A stretch of 64,000 nt of DNA from Gemmatimonadetes bacterium T265 (lineage in GTDB: Bacteria; Gemmatimonadota; Gemmatimonadetes; Gemmatimonadales; Gemmatimonadaceae), in assembly GCA_019973575.1 (NCBI GenBank), contig BPUI01000001.1, forward strand, positions 744,001-808,000, written 5' to 3'. Below, one piece after another: positions 8,396-16,589 of this stretch. Numbering within the stretch: the first letter of the stretch is position 1; each line of letters begins with the position of its first letter. The position numbers and the translations under genes are program-made. The notes below the pieces were generated by a model. It was not told the origin of the DNA. It ran no database searches and was given only the letters and a program-made list of their open reading frames with translations.

Positions 8396-9388
8396 TTGAC
8401 GGGCGAGCCGGGGATCGACCTCCAGGATAAAGGGGCGGTCCGCGACCGCCTTCTGCAGCGGGGGTGGCGGCAGGGTTCCGTGCTCCCGACCGACGCCGAA
8501 CTCGTAACGGCCGTGCAAATGATGCCGCTCGCCACCGTGCGGCCGGACGGGGAAGGCCATCGAATCATCGTTGTCTCACAGGACTGCGACGCCGTACAGG
8601 GTGACTGTGAACTCGAGCCAGGGATCGAAGTTGTGGTGGCAACCCCCTTGTCGCAGGTCGTCAAGAAGCATCAGCACCTGCGCGACCCTCGCGCCTTGCA
8701 CCTGGAACTGCGCGGGACCGGCAGCGAGCGCTACCCCGTGGCCATCACGCCCTGGGCGAAAGGGGTCGTGGCCCGGCCGACGCTGCTGGCGTACCGGCCC
8801 AACCCCGAGCTCCGGCTCCGCGACGTCGACATCCAGGACATCGCGGACTTTCTCGCCCGGCGGTATGACCGGGATGCATTGCCTGAGGAGTTCGAGCGGC
8901 GCTTCGTGATCGGAATGGACAAGCTGAAAACCCTGTTCCGGGCGAACCCGGACGTCATCCTGCAGATCTACCTCAAGGTGACTCCGTCCGAGGAGCTCGC
9001 CCCCTTCCAGCCCGACGCCGACGACGAGGACCAGCCGCGGTATGAGGCGACCGTGGTCGTGCTCGTGACTGACACCCTGCTCGACAACAAGGCCGAGATG
9101 GCGGCGTTCCGGGACAGCAAAATTCCGGATCTGAAGCGGGCACTCCGGAAGGGTTGCCCGGGGGTCGACGTCGAGGACGTCATCCTTTATGGGTCGGACT
9201 CCCTCAGCGTCAAGCGCGCCCGAGATCTCCGGCGGGTTGACCTCGCGTCCGAACGGTCGATCATCGCGGGTCGTCGAGCAGACCAAGCGGAGGCCACAGA
9301 GGCCCGCGCCGCGAGGCGCGCGGACGGCCCGGACGGCCCCCTCGCAGAGGGACGGGACCAGGGCGAGCGGCGGCCGACGGCCGCTTGA
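8396..9388 (+). CDS. SQDCD-motif protein, third gene of the cassette
   Basis: A soluble protein of about 330 residues with a well-behaved mixed alpha/beta composition. The most distinctive element is IIVVSQDCDAVQ, with the S-Q-D-C-D cluster at about residues 61-65 after a predicted beta strand; a Cys follows near residue 71. I recall this motif in uncharacterised bacterial proteins but cannot name a function. The TTG at 8396 is the most downstream sensible start. A 42-codon GTG frame (8271-8399) ends at TTGA overlapping it and may couple translation, and upstream in-frame codons also exist. The C-terminal 50 residues are Arg/Ala/Glu-rich. It sits 190 bp after the HTH gene, same strand. Confidence 0.65.
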   Translation: MTGEPGIDLQDKGAVRDRLLQRGWRQGSVLPTDAELVTAVQMMPLATVRPDGEGHRIIVVSQDCDAVQGDCELEPGIEVVVATPLSQVVKKHQHLRDPRALHLELRGTGSERYPVAITPWAKGVVARPTLLAYRPNPELRLRDVDIQDIADFLARRYDRDALPEEFERRFVIGMDKLKTLFRANPDVILQIYLKVTPSEELAPFQPDADDEDQPRYEATVVVLVTDTLLDNKAEMAAFRDSKIPDLKRALRKGCPGVDVEDVILYGSDSLSVKRARDLRRVDLASERSIIAGRRADQAEATEARAARRADGPDGPLAEGRDQGERRPTAA

Positions 9389-9652
9389 CCAGGGCGCAGC
9401 GGGGCGGCGGTATTATGGGGCCGCGTTCCGCCGCGCGTGCACTGGCGCCCCCGTGGCGAACGGGTCTGCTGGGTCCGCGCGTCGGCGCTCCGTCGTGGCT
9501 AGATCGACCGCCGGGGCGGTGACGGGCGTAGATTGGCGGCCCGGACCGCCGGGTCCCGCGATGGCGCGAGCCGCGACACTCTGCTCTGGCGGGGCACTCC
9601 GCGCCGAGGAGCATTGACTCCCGAGGTCCTCTTTTCCCCGCTGTCACCAGCC

Positions 9653-10339
9653 ATGGAAGTTTTTCGAGAACTCTTCGTGGCGGGCGACCCCGCCGCCCTC
9701 ACGGCCCTGCCCGGCGCGCTCGAGCGGCACGCCACCGGGCCCTGGCATCGCGACCTCACGCGCGAGGCCAACGTGGGGCGTCGGACGGGTCGCGACGACC
9801 CGGAGGGCGCGATGCTCTGCTTCGTGCACGCGGCGGACGCGGCGCTGCCGGCGGCGTCACTCTGGTTCACGCCCAAGCGGGACGAGGGGAAGTGGTACGT
9901 CCCGAACATCGTCCCCATCGAGAAAAACCGCCTGAGCCGGGACGAGTACAACGGGCTCGTGATCGACTTCGCGCGCGCGGTGGCCGAGCCCGCGGCGCGG
10001 GAGGTGGGGGTGCGCGTCGAGGTGACCGAGCCCGAGGCGGCCCTCGAGCGGTGGATGCCGGAGCCGGTGGCGGAGCGGCTCCGCGCTTTTTCCGACCTGG
10101 CCAACAAGAGCACGGGGTCGTCCCACCCCTCCGACGCAGGCCGCTGGCGCGAATTCGTGATCGCGGCCCACGAAGCCGACGTCGAGTTCGACGCGGGGAC
10201 GCTCGCGGAGTGGTTGGAGGAGGACGCGGACTGGGAGGCAGGCAAGGCGCAGGATCTCGCGGTGGCGTACGAGCAGGGTCGGGCGCTGCTCGCCGCGTAC
10301 GCCGCGTATGACCGCGCGCGCGGCCTGGCCCGCACCTGA
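9653..10339 (+). CDS. Conserved hypothetical protein, possible partner of the PIN protein
   Basis: A 228-residue soluble, acidic protein. It contains a beta-rich centre (SLWFTPKRDEGKWYVPNIVP), a helix ending ALERWMPEPVAERLRAF and a serine-rich loop (ANKSTGSSHPSD), features that look evolutionarily constrained, but no family name can be given. The ATG at 9653 is preferred over an upstream in-frame codon at 9533 because residues before it are low-complexity. It ends 56 bp before the PIN-domain gene on the same strand, an arrangement compatible with an antitoxin-toxin pair, though both proteins are larger than typical VapBC partners. Confidence 0.6.
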   Translation: MEVFRELFVAGDPAALTALPGALERHATGPWHRDLTREANVGRRTGRDDPEGAMLCFVHAADAALPAASLWFTPKRDEGKWYVPNIVPIEKNRLSRDEYNGLVIDFARAVAEPAAREVGVRVEVTEPEAALERWMPEPVAERLRAFSDLANKSTGSSHPSDAGRWREFVIAAHEADVEFDAGTLAEWLEEDADWEAGKAQDLAVAYEQGRALLAAYAAYDRARGLART

Positions 10340-10395
10340 CAACGCCCGCATCACGGCCCGCACGGCCCCTCGTCTCCGCCGAGCGACTCGGTGAC

Positions 10396-11103
10396 GTGGC
10401 GGCGGCCGTCTACGCCGCCCCGGCGCCGGTGGTGCTGGCCGATACTTGCGCGCTCTTGAACGTTGTCCGCGCGCCGCTCCGCAGCGCGGGCGCCGCTGCC
10501 GCGTCGGGGGCGCTCGCGCTGGCGGGCCGGCTCGCGGACCCCCGAACGGCGTGGCTCGTCGTGGCCGACGTCGTATGCGACGAGTGGGCGCGCGATGTGG
10601 GCGCCGCGGCGGCCGAGGTGGCCCACGCGGTCCGGGAAGCCGAGCGTGTCACAGCCGGGCTGGCGGCCGCGGCGGCCATCGTCGCGCCCGGGCCCGGTGT
10701 GGCGCCGTTCCGGGCCGGAGCACTCGGCCTCGAGCGCCGGCTCCATGCCCTCACCACGAGGCTGATCGCGGACGCGCGAGTCTTCGGCGCCGACGACGAC
10801 GGCTGTATGCAGCGCGCGTACCGCCGCGCGGTGGTCAAGCACGCGCCCGCCGCCCGCGGCAAGCCGGAGGCGGCCGACTGCCTAATCGTAGAGCACTACC
10901 TGGAGTTCGCCCGGCAGCTGCGCGGCGGCGGGTGCGACCTGCCGATTTGCTTCGCCTCGTCCAACACCGCGGACTACGGTCGGGCCGCACCCGGGGGCGC
11001 GTCCAGCGCGATGCGCGACCCGCTGCCGGCGCAGTTCGCGGTGTTGAACCTGACCTTCGCGACGGACCTCGCGTGGGCCGAGCGGCTCGCGTCGCCGCCG
11101 TAG
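10396..11103 (+). CDS. PIN-like domain ribonuclease (DUF4935-like)
   Basis: A 235-residue protein with the layout of a PIN-like nuclease: an N-terminal strand ending in an acidic residue (VVLADTCALLNVVR), an internal ADVVCDEW segment, then GKPEAADCLIVEHYLEF, whose Asp follows the K-x-D pattern of the DUF4935 group, and a last strand ICFASSNTADYG corresponding to the TxDxDF element. Such enzymes are metal-dependent RNases and are often toxins. The start is GTG at 10396. The neighbouring upstream gene may encode its antitoxin. The catalytic assignment rests on motif reading; the first acidic residue and the late Asp are present. Confidence 0.65.
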   Translation: MAAAVYAAPAPVVLADTCALLNVVRAPLRSAGAAAASGALALAGRLADPRTAWLVVADVVCDEWARDVGAAAAEVAHAVREAERVTAGLAAAAAIVAPGPGVAPFRAGALGLERRLHALTTRLIADARVFGADDDGCMQRAYRRAVVKHAPAARGKPEAADCLIVEHYLEFARQLRGGGCDLPICFASSNTADYGRAAPGGASSAMRDPLPAQFAVLNLTFATDLAWAERLASPP

Positions 11104-11176
11104 CGCCCCCGGCAACAGCGGCGGCAGGGACCGAGCGCGGTATGCGGGCGTTCCCGCGGCGGGCTCGGTATAGCTG

Positions 11177-11905
11177 TCACGGCTGAACCGCGCCGTCGAC
11201 CGAGGCCCGTGCCGCACCCGCCAGCGTCTGCGCAATGGGGGGACAGGCCCGAGAGCAGCATGGACACTGGGCGATCCGCGAACGGGATGGAAAACGCGTC
11301 GTCCGTTGGGGACGAACCGTGGAACGGTCGCGGGGTGCCCGGTTCCCGCGCCCCTCCCCCGCCGTCAGGGCGCGGCCGGGCGGGAGCGGTCTATCATCGG
11401 CCCCCGCGGGTGGCGCCGCTTGCGCCGCGGCCGCGACGCGCCCCCTGGGCCGGCGCCCCCTGGGCCGGCGCCCCCTGGGCCGGCGCCCCCTGGGCCGGCG
11501 CCCCCTGGGCCGGCGCCCCCTGGGCCGGCGCCCCCTGGGCCGGCGCCCCTGGGCCGGCGCCCCCTGGGCCGGCGCCCCCTGGGCCGGCGCCCCCTGGGCC
11601 GGCGCCCCCTGGGCCGGCGCCCCCTGGGCCGGCGCCCCCTGGGCCGGCGCCCCCTGGGCCGGCGCCCCCTGGGCCGGCGCCCCCTGGGCCGGCGCCCCCT
11701 GGGCCGGCGGCTGGGGCGCTGCCGGGTCACCGGCGGGGGCTGCGGCGAGCGCTCGGTCAATCGCCTGGAGGATCGCGCGACGCGCGAACGCGCTGCTGTC
11801 CAGGTACTCGGTGTCGCTCGCCACGCGCAGGCGCTCGCGGTCCTCGGGCGTGAGGCGCACGTGCAGGATCTCGGACCGCGCGTGGCCGCTCGACCTGCGA
11901 GGCAT
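11177..11905 (-). CDS. Ribbon-helix-helix regulator with pentapeptide-repeat tail
   Basis: The N-terminal 50 residues ([20 protein letters not shown], then [13 protein letters not shown]) match the ribbon-helix-helix fold of CopG/DUF1778-like antitoxins and repressors. From about residue 66 the protein is encoded by the 15-bp tandem array: ten GAPAQ units. Then a single 14-bp unit at 11536-11549 shifts the frame to RRPRG units, and the protein continues for about 88 more residues to 11177. With all units 15 bp long it would instead end at 11394 after a short basic tail. The length of the C terminus therefore depends on the array. It is divergent from the membrane-protein gene at 12195 and probably binds between them. 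Confidence 0.6.
   Translation of the reverse strand: MPRRSSGHARSEILHVRLTPEDRERLRVASDTEYLDSSAFARRAILQAIDRALAAAPAGDPAAPQPPAQGAPAQGAPAQGAPAQGAPAQGAPAQGAPAQGAPAQGAPAQGAPAQGAPAQGRRPRGRRPRGRRPRGRRPRGRRPRGRRPRGRRPRGRVAAAAQAAPPAGADDRPLPPGRALTAGEGRGNRAPRDRSTVRPQRTTRFPSRSRIAQCPCCSRACPPIAQTLAGAARASVDGAVQP
11446..11709. repeat. 15-bp tandem repeat array with one 14-bp unit
   Basis: Seventeen head-to-tail units of TGGGCCGGCGCCCCC plus a partial eighteenth. Sixteen units are 15 bp; the seventh (11536-11549) lacks one C. Sixteen units are otherwise identical, which indicates recent expansion or ongoing homogenisation. Because 15 is a multiple of three, unit gain or loss keeps the frame, while the 14-bp unit changes it. 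Each unit carries the palindrome GGGCCGGCGCC-like core, so it can form hairpins that promote slippage. The array lies inside the ribbon-helix-helix gene. Confidence 0.95.
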
Positions 11906-11974
11906 CGGCTCCCGCTCGAGGACAGAAGGGCCGGCGTGCGTGTCCGATCCACCGACACGCGCTCGTCGCGCGGC

Positions 11975-11993
11975 CGTCCCCCGATGGGGGACG
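11975..11993. promoter_or_regulatory. Palindromic operator candidate
   Basis: CGTCCCCC and its exact complement GGGGGACG are separated by GAT. A half-site, GTCCCCC, recurs at 12030-12036 between the -35 and -10 boxes of the divergent promoter. The location between the ribbon-helix-helix gene and the membrane-protein gene, and the repetition of the half-site, make it the likely binding site of that regulator. This is inference. Confidence 0.45.
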
Positions 11994-12023
11994 CCTTGGC
12001 AAGGGTACGAGCACCGGGGGCTC

Positions 12024-12052
12024 TTGACTGTCCCCCAATGTGGTACGATTAT
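12024..12052 (+). promoter_or_regulatory. Sigma70-type promoter for the gene at 12195
   Basis: TTGACT (12024-12029) and GATTAT (12047-12052) are spaced by exactly 17 bp in a locally AT-richer stretch, followed by about 140 nt of leader. The spacer contains the GTCCCCC half-site also found in the palindrome at 11975, so the promoter could be repressed by the adjacent ribbon-helix-helix protein. Confidence 0.55.
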
Positions 12053-12194
12053 GCGCGTCCCGATCTGCCGCAGGGATCCGGGCGCAGCACACGCGCCGCG
12101 CCGCCGTGCGCGCCACCGCGGTTGCGCTCCCATCCCCGCCCGCGTGCCGCGCGAGCCGCGCGGCGCTCCTCCCCACCCCCGAGAGGACACCCCC

Positions 12195-12548
12195 ATGAGC
12201 TGGTGGCACGAACAGGCCGTCGAAGGCAAGCTCCACATGATCGAGACGGAGCTCCGGCTCCAGCGCGAGCGCGCGGCGGGGCCCGCGTCCGGCAAGGCCA
12301 CGTCCATCGGCGGGGGACTCCTCGCGGGCGTGCTGGGGCTCGTCGTCCTCGGCCTCTTCTTGGGCAACGATCCGTTCACGGCGCTGCTCCTGACGGGGCT
12401 GCTGCTGGCCCTCGTCCTCGGGGTCCGCGGGGCGTTCCGCCTCGCGACCGGCGCGGCGAAGCGCGAGCGCGCCGAACGCGCGGAGCGCGCCGCGCGGGCC
12501 CAACAAGCGGAGCAGGCGCGCCCGCCCGCGTCCCACGCCTACCCCTGA
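12195..12548 (+). CDS. Small two-helix membrane protein
   Basis: A 117-residue protein with an amphipathic N terminus ([20 protein letters not shown]), two close hydrophobic segments (about residues 39-56 and 60-78, around [17 protein letters not shown] and [15 protein letters not shown]), and a highly charged Glu/Arg C-terminal helix. It is predicted to be an inner-membrane hairpin with both ends in the cytoplasm. A good Shine-Dalgarno (GAGAGGA) precedes the ATG, and a consensus-like promoter lies upstream. The function is unknown. Its promoter is likely controlled by the divergent ribbon-helix-helix gene. Confidence 0.65.
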   Translation: MSWWHEQAVEGKLHMIETELRLQRERAAGPASGKATSIGGGLLAGVLGLVVLGLFLGNDPFTALLLTGLLLALVLGVRGAFRLATGAAKRERAERAERAARAQQAEQARPPASHAYP

Positions 12549-12555
12549 GCGCCCG

Positions 12556-12585
12556 GGCGCGCCCGTCGCGTCTGGCGGGCGCGCC
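12556..12585 (+). terminator. GC-rich hairpin after the membrane-protein gene
   Basis: Perfect 10-bp arms (GGCGCGCCCG and its complement) with a 10-nt loop begin 8 bp after the TGA at 12548. There is no U-tract, so termination would need to be U-independent or Rho-assisted. Position directly after the stop codon supports a terminator or mRNA 3-prime stabilising role. Confidence 0.5.
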
Positions 12586-12741
12586 GACCCGGGACGCCGG
12601 ACGCCGTCACCCGTCCCGCCGCGCGCGTCGCGCGCCGTCCGGCGCCCCCGCGCTCCGGATGTACGGCGCGGGAGCCATTCGGCCGTTCGGCCGTCGCCCC
12701 GTGGTGCCCGCCCGGCTTCCCCCCTTTCGCCGTTCCCGCCG

Positions 12742-13350
12742 ATGCCACGCCGCGCCCCAGGCTTCCTCCTCGCACGTCCGCTGCTCCGCCTGGCAGCCGC
12801 CGGCGCCGGCGCGTCGTTCGGCGCGGCGGCGTCCCTCGCCGCGCAACCCTCGGGGCGGTCCCCAGCGCCCGCCACGTTGCCGCCGTCCGCGTTCGCCGAG
12901 GTCCCGGCGCCGGTCCGCGCGGCCCTGACCGCACGCGGCTGCCGCGTCGTCCAGCTGCCGGAAGAGGGACCGGGCCGCCGCAACCTCGTGTCGGGCGACC
13001 TACTGCGTACCGGCGAGCCGGCGTGGGCCGCCCTCTGCGCGCGCGGCGTCCGGACCGGAACCGACGCCGGGACCGGCGTCGGAACGGGCACCCGGACCCG
13101 CGCCGGGACCGACGTCGTCCTCGTGGTGCCGGAGCGGGACACGGCGCGCGTCGTGGTCCTGACGGGTGCGTTCCGCGGCCTCGCGCTGGACGTGACGCCG
13201 CCGCAGCAGGCGGACCTCGTCGAGGAGGGCGAGGGCTGCCCGAAGGCCCCGCCGCTGACGCACGCGCTCCTCCGCCTCGGCTCCGAGCAGGCGAGCGCGT
13301 ACCGCTACTACGACGGGGCGCGGTGGTGGGCGCTCTGTGCCGACGACTGA
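12742..13350 (+). CDS. Predicted exported protein of unknown function
   Basis: A 202-residue protein with an Arg-containing N terminus, a hydrophobic stretch and an AQP cleavage-like site near residue 35 (ASLAAQPSG), consistent with Sec export. The mature part has a Thr/Gly/Arg low-complexity stretch (about 105-125) and ends with [17 protein letters not shown]. No family was recognised. The start follows directly on a pyrimidine-rich leader, without a strong ribosome-binding site. It is followed on the same strand by another secreted protein gene after 164 bp. Confidence 0.5.
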   Translation: MPRRAPGFLLARPLLRLAAAGAGASFGAAASLAAQPSGRSPAPATLPPSAFAEVPAPVRAALTARGCRVVQLPEEGPGRRNLVSGDLLRTGEPAWAALCARGVRTGTDAGTGVGTGTRTRAGTDVVLVVPERDTARVVVLTGAFRGLALDVTPPQQADLVEEGEGCPKAPPLTHALLRLGSEQASAYRYYDGARWWALCADD

Positions 13351-13403
13351 GGCGACGACCGCCCCCGCCGTTCCCGCCCCGGCCCTCGTGGGTGGTGGCA
13401 GCG

Positions 13404-13415
13404 CCCCCCCCCCCC
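13404..13415 (+). repeat. Poly-C tract of 12 nucleotides
   Basis: A run of 12 C residues lies about 100 bp upstream of the metalloprotease lipoprotein gene at 13515, in non-coding DNA. Homopolymer runs of this length are prone to slippage and can alter promoter spacing, but no promoter boxes could be placed around it. Confidence 0.6.
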
Positions 13416-13514
13416 AGCCGTCGCCCGCCCGCCAGCGCCCACCCGCCGCCGCGCGGCCGCCCGCCGACCGTCGACCCCCCGCCGGCCGGCCGCTCTCCCT
13501 CACCGTCCCTTCCC

Positions 13515-14897
13515 ATGCGTGCGCCCGTTCGCCCCGCCGTTGGTCGCCTCGCCCGCCGTGCCGCCCGGGGGTGGCCGCGGCGATCCGCGGCCGCCGGCGG
13601 CATGGCGGCCGTCCTCGCGGCCTGCGGCGGGAGCGGCGGCGCGGATCCGGGGGGGACGGCGCCGCCGCCCGCGCCCGCCGTCGCCGCGGTCCGGATCACG
13701 AACGGCCGGGCCGCGCAGCTCGACGAGCAGGGCACGGTCACGCTCGCCGCCCAGGCCCAGACGAGCGCGGGCGCCGTCGTGCCGAACGTCGCCCTGACCT
13801 GGACCGCGCTCGACCCGGGCGTCGCGTCCGTTTCGGCCGCGGGCCTGGTCGCCGCCGTCACGCCGGGCACGGCCCACATCGTCGTGAGCGACGCGGCGGC
13901 CGCGGGCGCCCCGGCGGACACGGCGACCGTCACCGTCGTGGCGCTCCCGGTCGCCGTAGTCGCCGTCGCGGACACCGCGCTCCCGGCCGCCCTGGCCGTG
14001 GGCGACACCGGCACGGTCACCGCGACGCCGCGCGCCGCCGGCGGCCGGCCCCTCTCGACCGCCAACGGGCGGGCGATCACGTGGGCCGTGGACGATCCGC
14101 GGGTCGCGACCGTGTCCGCGACGGGCGTCGTGACCGCCCGCGCCGTCGGCGCGACGGCCGTCCGCGCGACCAGCGGGGGGCAGACCGGCGTGGCGACGCT
14201 CCGGGTCGCGGCCAACCCGTTCCGGATCGTCCTCACGGTCGACGTCATCACGGGGCCGGTGAGCGCGGACGTGGTCGCGGCCGCCCGGCTCGCGATCCGC
14301 CGCTGGGAGCACGTCGTCGGGTCGGGGTCGACCGCCGCGCCGGACGCCCAGAACCCCCAGTGCGCGGCCGTCGCAAGCCTGGCGCCGGGCCAGTACGCGC
14401 TCCGCCTCCGGGTCGGGAGCGCCGGCGGCTCCGGCCACCTGGCGGAGGAGTCCGCGGATTGCACGCGGATCGACTACCAGGTCGCGGCGGGGACGACCAC
14501 GGTCGACACGAGCCTCGCGCGCCAGGCGGTCGTAGGCGGGGCGCCGAACCCGCTGCTCCTCGCCACGCTGGCGCACGAGATCGGGCACGCGCTCGGCATC
14601 GGGTCGTGGACCTACGGGACGCCGGGCGGTCTGGTGGACCTGACGGCGGGCACGTTCACCGGCGCGCAGGCCGCGCGCGCCTGGCAGGCCCTCGGCGGCG
14701 CGGGGGACGCGCCGCTTCAGGTCCCGACGTACGCCCACTGGCGGGCGGACGCGACCACGGGACTCTGCGGCGAACTCATGGCCCCGGTCGTGACCCCCAC
14801 GTCCGCGCTCTCCGCGCTCACCCTCGCGGCGCTCGTCGACCTCGGCTGGACGGTCCGGGCCGACCGCGCCGAACCGTACGCGCGCGGGGGCTGTTAG
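13515..14897 (+). CDS. Lipoprotein with Ig-like domains and HExxH metalloprotease region
   Basis: A 460-residue predicted lipoprotein: Arg-rich N terminus, hydrophobic segment and lipobox LAAC with the acylated Cys at residue 37. Two bacterial Ig-like (BIG2-type) domains follow at about 55-150 and 155-235, recognisable from the DPGVASVSAAGLVAAVTPGT and DPRVATVSATGVVTARAVG repeats. The C-terminal half has HEIGHALGIG, the HExxHxxGxxH/D-type zinc site of leishmanolysin-like and matrixin-like proteases, followed by a Met-containing LCGELMAPV turn. It is likely an outer-surface or periplasmic protease. The start was chosen to place the signal peptide at the N terminus. Confidence 0.78.
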   Translation: MRAPVRPAVGRLARRAARGWPRRSAAAGGMAAVLAACGGSGGADPGGTAPPPAPAVAAVRITNGRAAQLDEQGTVTLAAQAQTSAGAVVPNVALTWTALDPGVASVSAAGLVAAVTPGTAHIVVSDAAAAGAPADTATVTVVALPVAVVAVADTALPAALAVGDTGTVTATPRAAGGRPLSTANGRAITWAVDDPRVATVSATGVVTARAVGATAVRATSGGQTGVATLRVAANPFRIVLTVDVITGPVSADVVAAARLAIRRWEHVVGSGSTAAPDAQNPQCAAVASLAPGQYALRLRVGSAGGSGHLAEESADCTRIDYQVAAGTTTVDTSLARQAVVGGAPNPLLLATLAHEIGHALGIGSWTYGTPGGLVDLTAGTFTGAQAARAWQALGGAGDAPLQVPTYAHWRADATTGLCGELMAPVVTPTSALSALTLAALVDLGWTVRADRAEPYARGGC

Positions 14898-15058
14898 GCG
14901 TCCGTCCGGCGCCGGTGGCCGACGCGGCCGGCGGCGGCGACCCGCCGCCGGTCACACCGGGGCCGCGACGGGGCTGCGCCGGCGGGGTAATGACGCGCCG
15001 ACCCCGAACCGGCGCGTGACACGTCACGCGGCGCAGGGCGTGCGCAACGAGCCCGCCT

Positions 15059-15391
15059 ATGGACGATCCGGACGTCGCCCCCCCCGCCGCGCCCGCCACG
15101 GTGCTCCCCGCCACAGTGCTCCCCGCCTTTCGCGACGGGCTCTACCAGGCCGTCCGCGCGGCCTGGCGCGACGGCCACGCGGCGCGCCACCCGCAGTACC
15201 CGCCCCTCGAGCGGGCGCTCGAACGCCTCGCGCGCGCAGCCCGCGACCACGGCATCGTCACGTCGGCCGTCTTGCGGACGCTCGACGCCGTGTGCCGGCC
15301 CGCCGATGGCGGCGACGACGCGCTCGACTGGGACCACGTGCGGGAATGGGCGGGCGGCGTCGTGATCCGGGCCTACTACCGCGCGGACTGA
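15059..15391 (+). CDS. Small helical protein, possible relative of 52567
   Basis: A 110-residue protein, mostly helical after an Ala/Pro-rich N terminus. It shares a layout with the product at 52567-52914: an AWRD/VWND segment, a long central helix and a C-terminal helix ending VVIRAYYRAD (versus CIRAYYAR there). The similarity is short but located at the same relative positions. There is no membrane segment or known domain. It is convergent with the histidine kinase gene at 15435. Confidence 0.5.
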   Translation: MDDPDVAPPAAPATVLPATVLPAFRDGLYQAVRAAWRDGHAARHPQYPPLERALERLARAARDHGIVTSAVLRTLDAVCRPADGGDDALDWDHVREWAGGVVIRAYYRAD

Positions 15392-15434
15392 CCCGGCGTC
15401 GCAACGGGGGCGACGGGCCCGGGCTCGCGCCCGC

Positions 15435-16589
15435 CTACGGCTCCCCCCGCGGCCGCTCCGCGCGAGGGAGATGGACGGTGAAGGTCGTCCCCGCCGCTTC
15501 GGACGATTCGACCGCGAGGCGTCCGCCGTGTGCGCCCACGATCCGCTCCGCGATGTAGAGCCCCAGGCCGAGGCTCCCCGTGGGACCCCGGGCCGCCGCC
15601 CGCGAGGCCTGCCGCGCTTTCATCGGGTTGAAGATGCCGTCCAACTGGTCGGGCGGGATGGCCGGCCCGTCGTTATGGACGGCGATCACCGCCTCGGTCG
15701 CGTCGCCGCGCACGTCCACCGTCACGGGGGTGCCCCGACCGCCGTGCTGCACGGCGTTCCCGATCAGATTGCCGAGCGCCTGACTGAGCCGCGCCCCGTC
15801 CCAGCGCCCGGGCTGCGCGCCGCGGCTGTCGACCCGGATCACACACCCGGGGTGGGCCGCCACGATCTCGTCGACGACGTCGTGGACCACCTTCCCCAGG
15901 CTGATCTCGGTCCGGACCACCGGGATCCCGCCGCCGAGCCGGCTGCGGGTGAAGTCGAGCAGGTCGCCGACCATCGTCACGGCGCGCCGCGCGCTGCCCG
16001 CGATCCGAGCCGTCAGCGTCCGGTGCGGCTCCTCCAACTCGCCGGTCTCGAGCATGAACGTCGCCGACGTCTGGATCGCGCCGAGCGGCGTGCGGAGGTC
16101 GTGGCCCAAGATGGCGAGGAAGGTCTCCTTCGCGTGCTCGACGGCCGCGTCGTAGCGCGCCACGGATTCGGCGAGCGCCTGGTCGACCGCCTCGTTGAAG
16201 CGCGTCAGGTCGTCGACGTGCTCGGGCCCCAGGATCCCGACGGCCGCCGTCCAGAGCCGGATCACGCTGGCGCGGAGGGCCCGGTACTCTGCCACCATCT
16301 GCTCGACGGTGAAGCCGCTGGCGGCGCGCTCCGCCCCGTGCGCGCCGGCGGCGGTGCGCGCGGCCGCGACGTCGACGGGCGCGCGCCCCCGGGCCTTGTC
16401 GGCCTGCGCGCCCGCGGTCTGCGGCGTCGCGAGGTCGGCGGCGAAGACCGTGAGCATCGCGTTCGCGTGGTCGCGGAGGGCGCGGATCTCCATCGTGCCG
16501 CTCGCCGGCGCGCACGTCCGGGCGAACGCCTCCCACTCGACGAGGATCGGCTCGCGGTGGGCGAGGAGGAAGTCCGCGAGTCGCATCAT
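15435..16589 (-). CDS. Sensor histidine kinase with RsbRD-like N terminus
   Basis: A 384-residue cytoplasmic histidine kinase. Residues 1-150 resemble the RsbRD N-terminal domain found in stress-response sensors (LADFLLAHREPILVEWEAFA). The HisKA helix carries the phosphoacceptor H163 in LGHDLRTPLG; the HATPase_c domain has the N box (NLIGNAVQHGG), and G boxes (VHNDGPAIPP, GSLGLGLYIAERI). There are no membrane segments. No response-regulator gene adjoins it, so it is an orphan kinase. It is convergent with the small gene at 15059. Confidence 0.88.
   Translation of the reverse strand: MMRLADFLLAHREPILVEWEAFARTCAPASGTMEIRALRDHANAMLTVFAADLATPQTAGAQADKARGRAPVDVAAARTAAGAHGAERAASGFTVEQMVAEYRALRASVIRLWTAAVGILGPEHVDDLTRFNEAVDQALAESVARYDAAVEHAKETFLAILGHDLRTPLGAIQTSATFMLETGELEEPHRTLTARIAGSARRAVTMVGDLLDFTRSRLGGGIPVVRTEISLGKVVHDVVDEIVAAHPGCVIRVDSRGAQPGRWDGARLSQALGNLIGNAVQHGGRGTPVTVDVRGDATEAVIAVHNDGPAIPPDQLDGIFNPMKARQASRAAARGPTGSLGLGLYIAERIVGAHGGRLAVESSEAAGTTFTVHLPRAERPRGEP

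Noticed and set aside
9385-9416. TTGACC ... TATTAT as a promoter for the gene at 9653
   Set aside because: The spacing is 20 bp, too long for a normal sigma70 promoter, and the distance to the start codon is about 240 bp. It could be a MerR-type promoter, but no MerR gene adjoins.
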